This document shows positions 9,580-19,018 of a DNA stretch of 64,000 bases, one piece after another. Numbering within the stretch: position 1 is the first letter of the stretch; each line of letters begins with the position of its first letter. Below the pieces are notes generated by a model. That model was given only the letters and a program-made list of their open reading frames with translations, was not told the DNA's origin and did no database searches. Both the position numbers and the translations under genes were made by a program. Source of the DNA: Renibacterium salmoninarum ATCC 33209 (GTDB lineage Bacteria > Actinomycetota > Actinomycetes > Actinomycetales > Micrococcaceae); assembly GCF_000018885.1 (NCBI RefSeq), contig NC_010168.1, positions 1,798,001 through 1,862,000 of the forward strand. Direction: 5' to 3'.

Positions 9580-10752
9580 TCAGGCGTCGGGCAAGGCTTT
9601 GCCAGTAATCGCTGCTACCACTACGCGCTGTCGGAGCAAGCCAGTCACTCGGCCAGCTGAATCGACCACCGCGTATTCACTTCCGGAAAGCTGCGCCAAG
9701 TATTGCACCAGTTCTTGCCCAGAAGCAGATTCGCCAACGTAGCCGCCTTCGGGCAAGGCGTGTGCTGCTGCGGTCGCCGGCGTTGAGGCCGCGACCGTTA
9801 TTGGCACCGTAGAGAGTACTAGCGGGTCCACCAAATAAGCTGGCTTGCCGTCCCGGTGGCAGAGAATGACCGAAGCCGTCGGGTTATTGGACATCGTTGC
9901 GATGACCTCTGCAACACTGACGTCTTCAGAAAGTCCAATTGCTGGGCCGCTGAGCTTTCCAGCGCTGATTTCTGGCAGCCTCAGACGCATTCGAGCTGTC
10001 GTAATGGCTTGGCTTGCACCCACCCACAAGAAGGCGGCAATGAAAAGACTGAATAACGCGGTCTGGATGTTTAACGGTTGGCGCACCAGTAGCGGCACCC
10101 CCAACACGGTAAACACCAGCAGCACTACCACCACTCGTCCTGCCCAGCCCGCGGCGACGGTGCCCTTTTCCTGGCTGCCAGTAATCCGCCAGACGATCGA
10201 CTCAACTAGCCGTCCGCCGTCGAGCGGGAGCCCCGGTAAGACGTTGAACGCGCCAATCAGCAAGTTCGCCCAAACAAAGATATTCAGGAGCAAATTGAGA
10301 ACTCGATCCGGCGTGCCTACGCCGTCGGGCAGGCTCAAGTACACCAAATAGCCAACCGCGGCTAGCACAAAGTTTGCTAACGGTCCGCTAAATGCGACGA
10401 CGAGCGAGCGCCAAGGAGTCGCCGTAAAGTTCTCAAACTGTGTGTGCCCGCCCCAAAGATTGAGCACGATCTTTTGCGTCGGCCAGTGATAGGCGCGAGC
10501 CGCAAGGGCATGCGCTAATTCGTGCACCAAAACCGAAAAAAGTAGCAACAAAGCGTAGACAAAAGCCACCAGGTACGCGCCCACGCCCAGTGTGGGATAG
10601 TTCTCACTCAGCTGCGGACCAAACACCAGCATGGTAAAACCGGCAATGATGAACCAGGAGTAAGCAAGAATGATGGGAACTCCACCAATCCTGCCCAGTG
10701 GAATGCCTTCTCGACGTGCCTTGACCTCAGGCTGCGGTTCAGCAGCGCTCAC
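9580..10752 (-). CDS. Site-2 protease family (M50) membrane metalloprotease with CBS domains
   Basis: Intramembrane zinc metalloprotease of the M50B type. I start it at the GTG that overlaps the stop of the upstream HAD gene (GTGA), giving 390 residues; a longer reading to 10815 would run into the HAD gene. Features in order: a short cytosolic tail, about six membrane segments with zinc motif HELAH at residues 77-81, a later NVLPGLPLDGGR segment providing the third ligand Asp, and two CBS-like repeats in the C-terminal 130 residues (SVAEVIATMSNNPTASVI and later). The GTGA overlap suggests coupling to the HAD gene. Substrate unknown. Confidence 0.9.
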   Translation of the reverse strand: MSAAEPQPEVKARREGIPLGRIGGVPIILAYSWFIIAGFTMLVFGPQLSENYPTLGVGAYLVAFVYALLLLFSVLVHELAHALAARAYHWPTQKIVLNLWGGHTQFENFTATPWRSLVVAFSGPLANFVLAAVGYLVYLSLPDGVGTPDRVLNLLLNIFVWANLLIGAFNVLPGLPLDGGRLVESIVWRITGSQEKGTVAAGWAGRVVVVLLVFTVLGVPLLVRQPLNIQTALFSLFIAAFLWVGASQAITTARMRLRLPEISAGKLSGPAIGLSEDVSVAEVIATMSNNPTASVILCHRDGKPAYLVDPLVLSTVPITVAASTPATAAAHALPEGGYVGESASGQELVQYLAQLSGSEYAVVDSAGRVTGLLRQRVVVAAITGKALPDA

Positions 10753-11510
10753 GCTCGTGCCGTCGCGTTCAGGGCCAAAAGATCCTCGGTGTTCCGTCCC
10801 GCTAAAGTGTGCCACGTGACCCGCTTCGAGTCTTCCGGCAACGGCACGGTATGCGGGATGCCAATAGTTAGCAGGCCGGCGGCCAGGGCCGAAGTAACAC
10901 CAGGCAACGAGTCCTCTAGCGCAATACAGTTGGCAACTTCAAGCGTGGGGTCAGTTTCCTGTAGTTGCCGCACCGCGCGCAGATACGGCTCCGGATGCGG
11001 TTTGCCGTTTTCCACTTGGTCGCCGGTAACCATGAATTCGAAGCTTTCCGCCGGTAGCGCGTCAAGAATTTCTTTGGCCAGCGGGCCCTCGCTCATAGTA
11101 ACTAGTGCGCATCGGATTCCGGACTGGCGCAGCTCCGCCAACAATTCGCGGGCTCCAGGTCGCCACGGCAGCTCCACCCGGATTCTTTCAATCACTCGAC
11201 GCGTGAGCTCGTCAATAATTGCGCGTTTTTCCATTTTTACGCCGGCATCTTGCAAGACGCCAGCTGAGAACCACAACGATTGACCAACCAGGGTATGCGC
11301 CTGCTCTTCTGACCAGTGCCCGTAAAATTCTTCGACCATAAGGTGCTCAGAAGCGATCCAGCACGGCTCCGTGTCGACCAGAGTTCCGTCCATGTCCCAT
11401 AAGACCGCTTTGAGCCAAGGGGCTGACTGTGCGTCTCCAGCTGCGGTGCCAGACGAGGCCGGGATTGAGCCGGGGCCGGGCCGGGTGGAATCGCTCAGTG
11501 AAGATTGCAT
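10749..11510 (-). CDS. HAD-superfamily phosphatase (beta-phosphoglucomutase-like)
   Basis: A 253-residue haloacid-dehalogenase-type hydrolase, probably a phosphatase for a small phosphorylated metabolite. Motif I is WDMDGTLVDTEP (nucleophile Asp and acid/base Asp), motif II is VTMSEGPL, and the later GKPHPEPYLRA and ALEDSLPGV segments give the conserved Lys and acidic metal ligands. Size and cap position (about residues 60-130) fit subfamily IA. It is followed with a 4-bp GTGA overlap by the M50 protease gene and is divergent from the PAC2 gene. The true substrate cannot be read from the sequence. Confidence 0.9.
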   Translation of the reverse strand: MQSSLSDSTRPGPGSIPASSGTAAGDAQSAPWLKAVLWDMDGTLVDTEPCWIASEHLMVEEFYGHWSEEQAHTLVGQSLWFSAGVLQDAGVKMEKRAIIDELTRRVIERIRVELPWRPGARELLAELRQSGIRCALVTMSEGPLAKEILDALPAESFEFMVTGDQVENGKPHPEPYLRAVRQLQETDPTLEVANCIALEDSLPGVTSALAAGLLTIGIPHTVPLPEDSKRVTWHTLAGRNTEDLLALNATARA

Positions 11511-11637
11511 GGCTACATTTTACCGGCACGCGCGACAACTCGTGTTCAGGTGCTCCTGGCTAAGCTCTCGGCGAAGCGGACTGTGTCGAAGCTGTGCAGA
11601 GCAGCTTTGTCGTCTTTCGGCGACGTAGGCTGGAACG

Positions 11638-12522
11638 GTGAACAGATTTGACGATGCCGCCAGTGAGGGCAAATTGCTGCCCAGCGCAGTAGAAGGCCAG
11701 CGAATCACCGTGATGGTTGCGGCCTTTGAAGGCTGGAATGATGCCGGGGACGCAGCCAGCGATGCCCTGAAGTATCTCAATAAACTCTGGGGTGCGGTAA
11801 AAGTTGGCCGTATCGAAGCAGATGAGTATTACGATTTTCAATTCACTCGACCGGTGATCAAGCGAACCGCTTCGGGCGCTCGCAAGGTCAAATGGCCAAC
11901 AACTAAACTCAGCAAAGTCTCGCTGCCGGGAAGCGCCGTCGACGTCGTCTTTGTGTACGGAATTGAGCCATCCTATAAATGGTGCGCCTACACTGACGAA
12001 CTACTGGAGCATGCCGAAGACCTCAATGTAGACTGCTTGATTTTGGTCGGAGCACTGCTCGCTGATGTGCCACACAGCCGGCCAATTCCCGTCACTTCGT
12101 CAAGCGACGACGACCGGTTCCGCGAGCGTCTCAATTTAGAAGCCCCCCAGTACGAAGGACCAATTGGGATTGTTGGCGTGCTGGCCGAAGCCGCCGCGGG
12201 CGTCGGCTTGCCAGTGCTGTCGCTCTGGGCAGCGGTTCCGCACTATGTGGCCCAGTCCCCCTCGCCGAAGGCGCAGTTGGCTTTACTGCATCAGCTAGAA
12301 GAATTGCTTCAGACTCCGCTTGAAACCGCTGAAGTGGTCGAAGAGGCCGATGCTTGGGAACGCGGCGTTAACGAATTAGCCGTGGAAGATCCGGAAATCG
12401 CCGTGTATGTTCGCCAGCTTGAAGAAGCTAAGGACACCGCGGAATTGCCAGAAGCCACGGGTGAGTCGATTGCGCGCGAGTTTGAGCGCTACTTACGTCG
12501 TCGTGGCAAAGAAAAGCCCTAG
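11638..12522 (+). CDS. PAC2 family protein
   Basis: A 294-residue member of the PAC2 (proteasome assembly chaperone 2-like) family, widespread in actinobacteria. The conserved start ITVMVAAFEGWNDAGDAASDAL and the later LLADVPHSRPIPVTSSSDD segment are diagnostic, as is GPIGIVGVLAEAAAGVGLP. The family name derives from eukaryotic chaperones; the bacterial function is not established, and closeness to the proteasome locus here may be coincidental. The start is a GTG with no clear ribosome site. It is convergent with mshC (gap 25 bp). Confidence 0.9.
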   Translation: MNRFDDAASEGKLLPSAVEGQRITVMVAAFEGWNDAGDAASDALKYLNKLWGAVKVGRIEADEYYDFQFTRPVIKRTASGARKVKWPTTKLSKVSLPGSAVDVVFVYGIEPSYKWCAYTDELLEHAEDLNVDCLILVGALLADVPHSRPIPVTSSSDDDRFRERLNLEAPQYEGPIGIVGVLAEAAAGVGLPVLSLWAAVPHYVAQSPSPKAQLALLHQLEELLQTPLETAEVVEEADAWERGVNELAVEDPEIAVYVRQLEEAKDTAELPEATGESIAREFERYLRRRGKEKP

Positions 12523-12547
12523 CCCGCAATAACTTAAGCTAGCAATT

Positions 12548-13819
12548 TCAGAGCACAACTCCGAGTAGGGCTTCAATTGCATCCGAAGCCAGCGCCGCAT
12601 CCAAGGCACTGTGCTCAGTGGTGGCTTTTTGCCCAACCCAATTGTCGACGGCGTTCAATGCGGTTGGCGCATCAAGATCAGCCGCAAGCGCCGTCCGAAT
12701 CTCTGAAACTAGCTGCGCAGCGCTGCCTACCGAAGTATGTTCCATCGCTGCGCGCCATTGAGCCAAACGTAGCTTTGAGCGCTCCAACAATTCGGCTGTC
12801 CAGGACCAGTCGCTCCGGTAGTGATTGGCCAAAATCGACAACCTGACTGCCATGGGATCGACGCCTTCGGCTCGCAAGGCGGATACCAATACTAGGTTCC
12901 CTCGCGACTTGCTCATTTTTTCGCCGTCGAGACCGACCATTCCGGCATGCGCGTAATGTTTCGCCAACGGCGTGTGGTCCAGCGCCCAGGCATGACCGTC
13001 ACCCATTTCATGATGTGGGAATAGTAAGTCAGAACCGCCGCCCTGAACGCTGAAAGGGGCCGGTAGGAACTTTCTGGCGATCACTGTGCACTCAATGTGC
13101 CAGCCCGGCCGTCCGTCGCCCAGTGAAGCGCCCGGCCACGCCGGTTCACCCGCACGTTCAACTCGCCACAGCAAAGGGTCCAAAGGATTGCGTTTGCCGT
13201 CTCGCTCTGGGTCACCGCCGCGCTCAGCAAAGACTGGCAGCATCTCCTCAGGCGAAAGTCCGCTGATCTGACCGAGCCACCACGCGCCAAGTTCACCTGC
13301 ATTGCTTGAATCGGGCGTTTTAACCGAGGCAGCGACAGTATCGAAGTAGACGTCGCCGCTGTCCATCCGGTAGGCGAATCCCTCGGCAATGAGCTCTTCT
13401 ACGGCCGGCACAATCCATTGAATCGCTTCAATAGCGCCAATGTACTGCTGAGGGGCGATCACATTGAGCGCGGTCATATCTGCGCGGAACAACTCGATTT
13501 GGCTTTCGGCCAGCTCTCGCCAGTCCACGCCGTCGCGATCTGCTCTTTCCAGCAGCGGATCGTCAATATCAGTGACGTTTTGTACGTAATTGACACTCGC
13601 GCCAGAATCCCGCCACACCCTGCCCAGCAGGTCGAAAGCCAGATAGGTTGCCGCGTGCCCCATATGGGTGGCGTCGTAGGGGGTAATTCCGCAAACATAG
13701 AGACTCGCATCTGCGGCAACCGGCAAGGCTCGTAAGGTCTTACTGGCGGAATCAAACAACTGGGGAGCTTCAATATTTCCGGGCAGCTGAGGAAGCGGCC
13801 GGGTGGACCAAGATTTCAC
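12548..13819 (-). CDS. mshC: Mycothiol ligase MshC (Cys:GlcN-Ins ligase)
   Basis: ATP-dependent ligase that joins cysteine to GlcN-inositol, the third step of mycothiol synthesis. The 423-residue protein is a cysteinyl-tRNA synthetase paralogue without the anticodon-binding end. Visible features are a zinc-binding Cys in YVCGITPYD (Cys43), the HMGH motif at 52-55, the KMSKS loop (EKMSKSRGN), and the MshC-type N-terminus [14 protein letters not shown] with GTG start. Length matches MshC rather than CysS (about 470). Mycothiol is restricted to actinobacteria, which supports the taxonomic call. Confidence 0.96.
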   Translation of the reverse strand: MKSWSTRPLPQLPGNIEAPQLFDSASKTLRALPVAADASLYVCGITPYDATHMGHAATYLAFDLLGRVWRDSGASVNYVQNVTDIDDPLLERADRDGVDWRELAESQIELFRADMTALNVIAPQQYIGAIEAIQWIVPAVEELIAEGFAYRMDSGDVYFDTVAASVKTPDSSNAGELGAWWLGQISGLSPEEMLPVFAERGGDPERDGKRNPLDPLLWRVERAGEPAWPGASLGDGRPGWHIECTVIARKFLPAPFSVQGGGSDLLFPHHEMGDGHAWALDHTPLAKHYAHAGMVGLDGEKMSKSRGNLVLVSALRAEGVDPMAVRLSILANHYRSDWSWTAELLERSKLRLAQWRAAMEHTSVGSAAQLVSEIRTALAADLDAPTALNAVDNWVGQKATTEHSALDAALASDAIEALLGVVL

Positions 13820-13849
13820 GTAGCCAACTCTATTCGGTTCTCAGGTGGG

Positions 13850-14692
13850 TCAGGACAACGTCGCCGGGATCACTCCAAAGCCCAGCAGAACGAAGACAAC
13901 TAAGCCCAGCGCAATTCGATACCAAACGAAGCCTCGGTAGCTGTTGTGCGAAATGAACTTCAAGAACCAACCAATAATCAAATATCCGACGACGAAGGCG
14001 ATTACGGTGGCTAAGGCAGTTTGGCCCAGGTTGAAAGTGTCACCGGCGTTTTCGTGTTTAGCAACAATCTTGAACAGTTCATAGAACCCACTGCCGAGTA
14101 CGGCAGGGATCGCAAGCAGGAAAGAGTATCTGGCCGCAGCTTCACGGGTATAGCCCATGAGCAGACCGGCGGTAATCGTGCCGCCTGATCGGGACACACC
14201 CGGGATCAGGGCCAGGCATTGAGCTAAACCATAAAGAATGCCGTGTTTGACGGTGAGTTCTTCGAGCTTGCGTTCGTGCTTCCCTACCGCATCGGCCACG
14301 GCCAAAATAACGCCAAAAACAATCAACGTCGTCGCGACAATCCAGAGGTTGCGGAAGGTAACCTCGATCGCATTTTGGAAGAACAGGCCAACCACAATAA
14401 TCGGAATCGAGCCGGCAACGACAAGCCAACCCATCCGAGCATCCGGATCATTGCGCGGAATCTTGCCGGCAATTGACAGGCCCCAGTGCTTGATAATCCG
14501 CACGATGTCTCGCCAAAAAAAGACGATGACCGCGGCTTCGGTACCCAATTGGCTCACCGCGGTGAAGGCGGCGCCAGGATCGCCTAGGCCCATCAGTTTC
14601 CCGACGATGAAAATATGGGCGCTTGAGGAGATCGGAAGGAACTCCGTTAGACCTTGGACGATTCCCAAAATTGCTGCTTGTATCCATTCCAC
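13850..14692 (-). CDS. uppP: Undecaprenyl-diphosphatase UppP (BacA)
   Basis: Integral membrane enzyme that dephosphorylates undecaprenyl diphosphate, recycling the lipid carrier of cell-wall synthesis and giving bacitracin tolerance. The 280-residue protein has about eight membrane segments. Conserved elements are the (E/Q)xxxE motif (QGLTE, residues 13-17), SSSAH at 22-26, and the PGVSRSG loop. The start is GTG. It lies between mshC and a divergent aldo/keto reductase and appears intact. Confidence 0.95.
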   Translation of the reverse strand: MEWIQAAILGIVQGLTEFLPISSSAHIFIVGKLMGLGDPGAAFTAVSQLGTEAAVIVFFWRDIVRIIKHWGLSIAGKIPRNDPDARMGWLVVAGSIPIIVVGLFFQNAIEVTFRNLWIVATTLIVFGVILAVADAVGKHERKLEELTVKHGILYGLAQCLALIPGVSRSGGTITAGLLMGYTREAAARYSFLLAIPAVLGSGFYELFKIVAKHENAGDTFNLGQTALATVIAFVVGYLIIGWFLKFISHNSYRGFVWYRIALGLVVFVLLGFGVIPATLS

Positions 14693-14730
14693 GTACCTGA
14701 CCTTATGTCATTCACCCGTAAACTTCTTTC

Positions 14731-15657
14731 ATGCAACAGCGATTCCTTGGCCATAGCGGCCTGCGTGTTTCTACCTTGAGCCTGGGCACCATGACGTGGG
14801 GAACCACTACCGACGAAGATCAGTGCCGAGAATTGGCCAAGGACTATTTCGACGCCGGTGGCACTGTGCTGGATACGGCGGCCAGCTACGGGGAAGGTCG
14901 TAGCGAAGCGATTATTGGCGAGCTCCTGGGTGACTTAGTGCCGCGCGCCGACGTCGTGTTGATCTCTAAGGCCGGGATTGAACGCAGAGACGGAAAGCGG
15001 ATGGTCGATTGCTCCCGCCGCGGCTTGCTTGCAGCTCTTGATGCCACCTTGGCTAGATTGGGCACCGATCACCTCGATGTTTGGCTAGCGCATACTTGGG
15101 ATCCCAATGTGCCGCTCGCAGAAACGCTGAGCGCTTTGGATCACGCGGTGAGCTCTGGACGCGTTCGCTATGCAGGAGTTTCAAACTATGCGGGCTGGCA
15201 GTTAGCTAAGGCAGCATTAGGAGTTCAGCAGAGCCTCGTGGCGCACCAGGCAGAATATTCGCTGCTCAACCGAAAGGTCGAAGCTGAGACCATGCCAGCG
15301 GCAGAAGACGCTGGCGTCGGCCTCATGTCCGGGGGGCCGCTGGGCCGCGGCGTACTGACTGGAAAATATCGGGGCCAAATACCCTCGGACTCGCGCGGAG
15401 CTAGTGCACGGGCGGTGGAAATTGAAGCCTATTTATCTGGTCGTTCCAGCCGAATCACCGAGGCCTTGGTTACCGCGGCCAAAGGCTTAGACCGGGATCC
15501 ACTTGATGTGGCGCTGAGCTGGCTTCTCGACCGACCTATGCTGGCAACCGCCGTGGTGGGCCCGCGTACGCCAGCCCAATTGAAATCGATACTCAGTGCC
15601 TCGTTGCTGCCATTGCCGGAGCAAATCGTGAATGTTCTTGACGAGGTCTCTGCTTAG
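14731..15657 (+). CDS. Aldo/keto reductase
   Basis: A 308-residue NADPH-dependent oxidoreductase of the aldo/keto reductase superfamily (TIM barrel). The catalytic tetrad is visible: Asp in DTAASYGEGRSE, Tyr of ASYG, Lys in LISKAGI, and His in VWLAHTWD. The C-terminal cofactor-binding segment VVGPRTPAQL is also present. It starts with the typical MQQRFLGHSGLRVSTLSLGTMTWG. It is divergent from uppP by 38 bp. The physiological substrate is unknown; voltage-channel beta-like and YghZ-like members are the nearest types by motif. Confidence 0.92.
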   Translation: MQQRFLGHSGLRVSTLSLGTMTWGTTTDEDQCRELAKDYFDAGGTVLDTAASYGEGRSEAIIGELLGDLVPRADVVLISKAGIERRDGKRMVDCSRRGLLAALDATLARLGTDHLDVWLAHTWDPNVPLAETLSALDHAVSSGRVRYAGVSNYAGWQLAKAALGVQQSLVAHQAEYSLLNRKVEAETMPAAEDAGVGLMSGGPLGRGVLTGKYRGQIPSDSRGASARAVEIEAYLSGRSSRITEALVTAAKGLDRDPLDVALSWLLDRPMLATAVVGPRTPAQLKSILSASLLPLPEQIVNVLDEVSA

Positions 15658-15686
15658 TCGGCCTCAGATTCAAGCAGTCATCAGCT

Positions 15687-15959
15687 TTATTTGTCGAGCG
15701 GTTCGAGTTCTTCTTGATCCAAATTGCGATCATCATCGCTATCGTCGTCGTCTGAGTCGTCCTCGTAGATGACCAGTGGAGTCACTTCACCATAAGAGTC
15801 GTAAAGTACTTCTTCATATACTTCGAACGCATCCGCAATGGCGAGATACGCTGCTTCTACAGCAGGATCATCGTCACCGCGACGCGCCACTGAGGCAGCC
15901 AAATGCTCCTCAAGCGCGGAGGTCAGGGACTGCAACGCGACACGCGGATCTATGCTCAT
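15687..15959 (-). CDS. Conserved acidic actinobacterial protein, function unknown
   Basis: I place the start at the internal ATG beginning MSIDPRVALQSL, giving 90 residues; an upstream ATG at 16001 would overlap the opposing DUF5703 pseudogene start and adds residues that do not look conserved. The N-terminal two thirds is predicted helical (SALEEHLAASVARRG, AYLAIADAFEVYEEVLYDSYGE). The tail is strongly acidic with a run of Asp and Ser-Asp. Similar small acidic proteins occur next to DUF5703 genes in Micrococcaceae as far as I recall. No function can be assigned. Confidence 0.7.
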   Translation of the reverse strand: MSIDPRVALQSLTSALEEHLAASVARRGDDDPAVEAAYLAIADAFEVYEEVLYDSYGEVTPLVIYEDDSDDDDSDDDRNLDQEELEPLDK

Positions 15960-15999
15960 AAATACGACGTTAGCCCTAATGGGATGAAAATGGGGAGTC

Positions 16000-16257
16000 A
16001 TGAGAGAAGAATTTGGACGACGAATTCTCCGGGGCAGCCAAGAAAGCTCTGTTCGGCTGGAGCGCGACTACGCCCGGCAATACGAATATTTGGTGCTCAC
16101 GGTCAGCCCACAGGAGCCGGCAAATGAGGCTCGACAACGCCTCACAGAGCATGCCGAGTACGGCAAATAGGAGCTCCAACGCAGCAGACTCTACGTTGGC
16201 GGCGGCAGACAATACTGGCTTCGCCGGAAAGTCCTGCGCGTCGAGCGAACTGTCTAA
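16000..16257 (+). pseudogene. DUF5703 family protein, interrupted by one in-frame amber codon
   Basis: The plus strand encodes MREEFGRRILRGSQESS... through LTEHAEYGK, then TAG at 16168-16170, then in the same frame ELQRSRLYVGGGRQYW and LRRKVLRVERTV to a TAA at 16255. Joined, this is a complete 85-codon DUF5703 protein. The family has Trp after HAEYGK (HAEYGKWEL), so the TAG most simply arose from TGG by one base change. Without readthrough only 56 residues are made. The reading is too short and broken to be found by length alone. The 3' end meets the convergent acyl-CoA dehydrogenase pseudogene. Confidence 0.85.
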
Positions 16258-17406
16258 AGCGCCTCGGTAATCGGACCTAACCAGGCCGTGGCAACAGTGC
16301 CTAAAGCCGAGTCTTCGCTTGAGGGATGGAACTGCCCAGCAAGCACATCTCGGTAGAGCCTGCCCAATTCATTACCGGTGAAATAACTTGCGCCACCGTT
16401 GACCTGAACGGCCAAGCTCACCACTTAGCGCGCCGCCGTCGTACTGCGAATCTTCAAGCCAACTAGCTGCGCAAACCATTGCGAGCCATGCGCTACCTGC
16501 TGATCAACATCCGCCGCCAAGCTATTGATTTGCGGATAGATTCCGTCCATGATCATGGCGGCTTTAGCTACTCTGGCCCTGATCAAGGGATCGTTGGACG
16601 CCGGTGCCGCATTCTCTAATGAACGACGGCGCAAGGCAGCTTCTGCGGCTAGAGCCACCGCCCGCTCGCCGATGCCCGCGTAAACCGCAGCGAGCAAGGT
16701 TTCAAAGCAAGCAAAAATTGCAAAAATCTAACGGATCCGCATTGGGACCTACCGGCAGTTTCCGGAAGATTCGCTCACTCGGGACCTCAACGCCGTCGAG
16801 CACGGTGCTGTTTGATTGGCTCGCACGCATCCCCAGCGTGTCCCAATCGGCAGCGATTGAATAGCCAGCTTGGTCTCGATCAATAAATCCGTGCACAAGT
16901 TTTGGCTCTGCACCTGATGAGTCTTTGCCAAAGACGCCTAACTTGGTCCAGGCCGGCGAGAGCGAAGTTAAAATCTTGCGCCCGTAGAACCGGTAACCGT
17001 CTGCTGTCGGTTCAGCGCGTGTGTTGGAGTCGAAAAGCACTGAATCATTACCGGCTTCGGAATTACCGAAAGCAAAGATCTCCCCCGCGGTGGCCTCATC
17101 AAGCACAAACTGTAAGGAGTCGTCCCCTCGATCTTTGAGCAGCTTGGCGACGCCGGTCCAGACCAAATGCATATTGACCGCTAAGGCGGTCGCGGGCGCC
17201 GCCGTGGCCAATTTCCGTTGTGCTGCGGCTGCTGCTTGCAAGGAGGCGTTCGGCGCAGTGAAGATCTTTAGGTAGCCCAGCTCAACGAGCTCTTCGAGAT
17301 CTTCGCTGAAAAAAGAGTTCTGCGCATCATAGTCAGCGGCACGTTGCCTAAATCGCACTAGTAGCGCTTCGTCGAGCAGTTGTGCTGGTGCTACCGTCTC
17401 TGGCAT
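16254..17406 (-). pseudogene. Acyl-CoA dehydrogenase family protein, frameshifted and nonsense-mutated
   Basis: Would have been a flavin-dependent acyl-CoA dehydrogenase-like enzyme of about 384 residues, beginning MPETVAPAQLLDEALL. Piece one runs to about 16728 in good frame (MHLVWTGVAKLL, GNSEAGND, LGMRASQSNSTVLDGVEVP). One extra base at about 16728 shifts the frame; removing it restores PLIFAIFACFETLLAAVYAGIGERAV. The second piece ends at an in-frame TAA at 16425-16427, after which the same frame continues with LAVQVNGGASYFTGNELGRLYRDVLAGQF, the normal family C-terminus. Total length of 1153 bp agrees with a single insertion. The start ATG overlaps the M20 peptidase stop (TGATG). Confidence 0.87.
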
Positions 17407-18722
17407 CAGTAGGTGCTCAGCAACCGGTCGAGCACCCGCACACCAAACCGTAGCGAGTCCGCGGGAACCCACTCATCAACCCCGTGGAACATTGCCGGGA
17501 AATCCAAGTCAAGCGGCAACTGCAATGGCGCAAAGCCGTAGCCAGTAATTCCCAGTTTACTCAGGGCTTTGTTGTCGGTGCCGCCGGAAAGCGTATAGGG
17601 AAGTACTTTTGCGCCCGGATCTTCAGCCTGCAAGGCATCGATCATCGAATCAACGAGGTTGCCAGAGAACGGCACTTCTAGATCCACATCTTGGTGCGAA
17701 CAACTGACTTCCACGCCGGTACCAGCAAGTTCGCGAACAATTTCGAGCACCTTTTCCTGCTGTCCCGGCAGCGTCCGAGCGTCAATGAGTGCCTCTGCGG
17801 TGCCCGGAATGACATTGTGCTTGTAGCCGCTACGCAGCACCGTGGGGTTTGTCGTATTTTGCAGCGTTGCGCCCACGAATCGGGCAACTGTGCCGAGTTC
17901 CTTGAGAATTTCCTCTGGATTATCTGGATCAAATTCCACGCCGGTTAGTTCGGTGACGCCTTCGAGGAACTGTTGGGTGGTCTTGGTCAATTCAATCGGC
18001 CATTCGTATTGACCGATTCGGGTTACCGCGGCGGCCAGACGGGTGACGGCATTATCGGTGTTTATTTGCGAGCCGTGGCCCGCTCGTCCGTGCGCAACTA
18101 ACCGCAGCCACGATAGGCCCTTTTCTGCTGTCTGCAGCAGATAAGTCCGCCGACCACCGATTTCCGTTGGATAGCCACCGACTTCGGAAATCGCCTCGGT
18201 GGCGCCCTCAAAGAGCTCGGGTCGGTTCTCTACCGCCCAGTGTGAACCAAATTTTCCGCCAGCTTCCTCATCAGCGAAGAAAGCAAAAATCAAATCTCGC
18301 TCTGGTTGGTGCCCCTCACGAGCTAATGAACGCATGACCGAAAGGATCATCGCATCCATTTCCTTCATATCAACCGCACCGCGGCCCCAAATCAGGCCAT
18401 CTTTTTCTTCAGCGCCAAACGGATCTACCGACCAGTCTTCTTTTTGCGCAGGAACTACATCGAGGTGCCCGTGCACAATGAGCGCACCCTTGGATGAATC
18501 TTTGCCTTTCATCCGGGTCAAAACCGAGGTGCGGTCGGGCGCAGATTCGAAGATCGTGGTCTCCAGACCTACTTCCTCGATCAGACCGGCGGTGTATTCG
18601 GCAGCCGCTCGCTCGCCTGGTCCGGTGCCATCACCATAGTTGGACGTGTCGATCCGAATGAGGTCCCGACAAATCCGGATGACCTCTTCTGAGGCGTTCT
18701 GATTACTGCTGAGCTCTGCCAC
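17406..18722 (-). CDS. M20 family metallopeptidase / dipeptidase
   Basis: A 438-residue di-zinc amidohydrolase of the M20/M25/M40 family, likely hydrolysing peptides or N-acyl amino acids. Metal-binding and catalytic motifs are intact: HGHLDVVPA (first His and Asp), GRGAVDMKE (bridging Asp), FADEEAGG (catalytic Glu and metal-binding Glu), and the C-terminal MFHGVDEWV with the last His. The dimerisation lid lies at roughly residues 200-310. It is followed directly by the broken acyl-CoA dehydrogenase gene with a 1-bp overlap. Exact substrate unknown. Confidence 0.92.
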   Translation of the reverse strand: MAELSSNQNASEEVIRICRDLIRIDTSNYGDGTGPGERAAAEYTAGLIEEVGLETTIFESAPDRTSVLTRMKGKDSSKGALIVHGHLDVVPAQKEDWSVDPFGAEEKDGLIWGRGAVDMKEMDAMILSVMRSLAREGHQPERDLIFAFFADEEAGGKFGSHWAVENRPELFEGATEAISEVGGYPTEIGGRRTYLLQTAEKGLSWLRLVAHGRAGHGSQINTDNAVTRLAAAVTRIGQYEWPIELTKTTQQFLEGVTELTGVEFDPDNPEEILKELGTVARFVGATLQNTTNPTVLRSGYKHNVIPGTAEALIDARTLPGQQEKVLEIVRELAGTGVEVSCSHQDVDLEVPFSGNLVDSMIDALQAEDPGAKVLPYTLSGGTDNKALSKLGITGYGFAPLQLPLDLDFPAMFHGVDEWVPADSLRFGVRVLDRLLSTY

Positions 18723-18879
18723 GCGTGACTCTCCGATCGACTTGCTCCATTGGGTGTAACTCCAGCCTACCGCTGCCCCGATTCAGCGATTCACACAGAG
18801 TCGTGTTATGGTTTTTCTCGCTGCTTTTATGAGTTTTGAGCCGGTTTTTGATCGGTAAAGAAGTCACAAAAGTCCACCT

Positions 18880-18962
18880 GCGCGGGTGGCGGAATGGTAG
18901 ACGCGTTAGCTTGAGGTGCTAGTCCTGGAAACGGGGTGGGGGTTCAAGTCCCCCTCCGCGCA
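18880..18962 (+). tRNA. tRNA-Leu (anticodon GAG)
   Basis: An 83-nt class II tRNA. The acceptor arm GCGCGGG pairs with TCCGCGC (one G-T), followed by discriminator A. The D arm is GGCGGAATGGTAGACGC, and the anticodon stem-loop TTAGC-TTGAGGT-GCTAG gives anticodon GAG. A short variable arm follows, then the T arm GGGGG-TTCAAGT-CCCCC. The 3' CCA is not encoded. It reads CUC/CUU leucine codons. It is immediately followed by a strong hairpin that probably ends its transcript. Confidence 0.97.
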
Positions 18963-18968
18963 CAATGC

Positions 18969-19004
18969 CAGTAAGGCCCAGATCAATTGATCCGGGCCTT
19001 ACTG
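18969..19004. terminator. Bidirectional hairpin terminator between tRNA-Leu and the S1 protease gene
   Basis: An 11-bp perfect stem (cagtaaggccc with gggccttactg) encloses a 14-nt loop that itself contains gatcaattgatc, so it can zip further. It starts 7 bp after the tRNA and ends 15 bp before the stop of the converging protease gene, so it can serve both transcripts. There is no long T-run, as is usual in this group. Confidence 0.8.
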
Positions 19005-19018
19005 CCTTTCAGCGCCTT

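Noticed and set aside
10753..10815. A 21-residue N-terminal extension of the M50 protease
   Set aside because: It would overlap the HAD gene by 67 bp and is unlike the family; a GTG overlapping the HAD stop (GTGA) is a far better start.
18880..18962. tRNA-Leu as an attachment site for an integrated island next to the secreted enzymes
   Set aside because: No integrase gene and no repeat of the tRNA 3' end is seen in the window.
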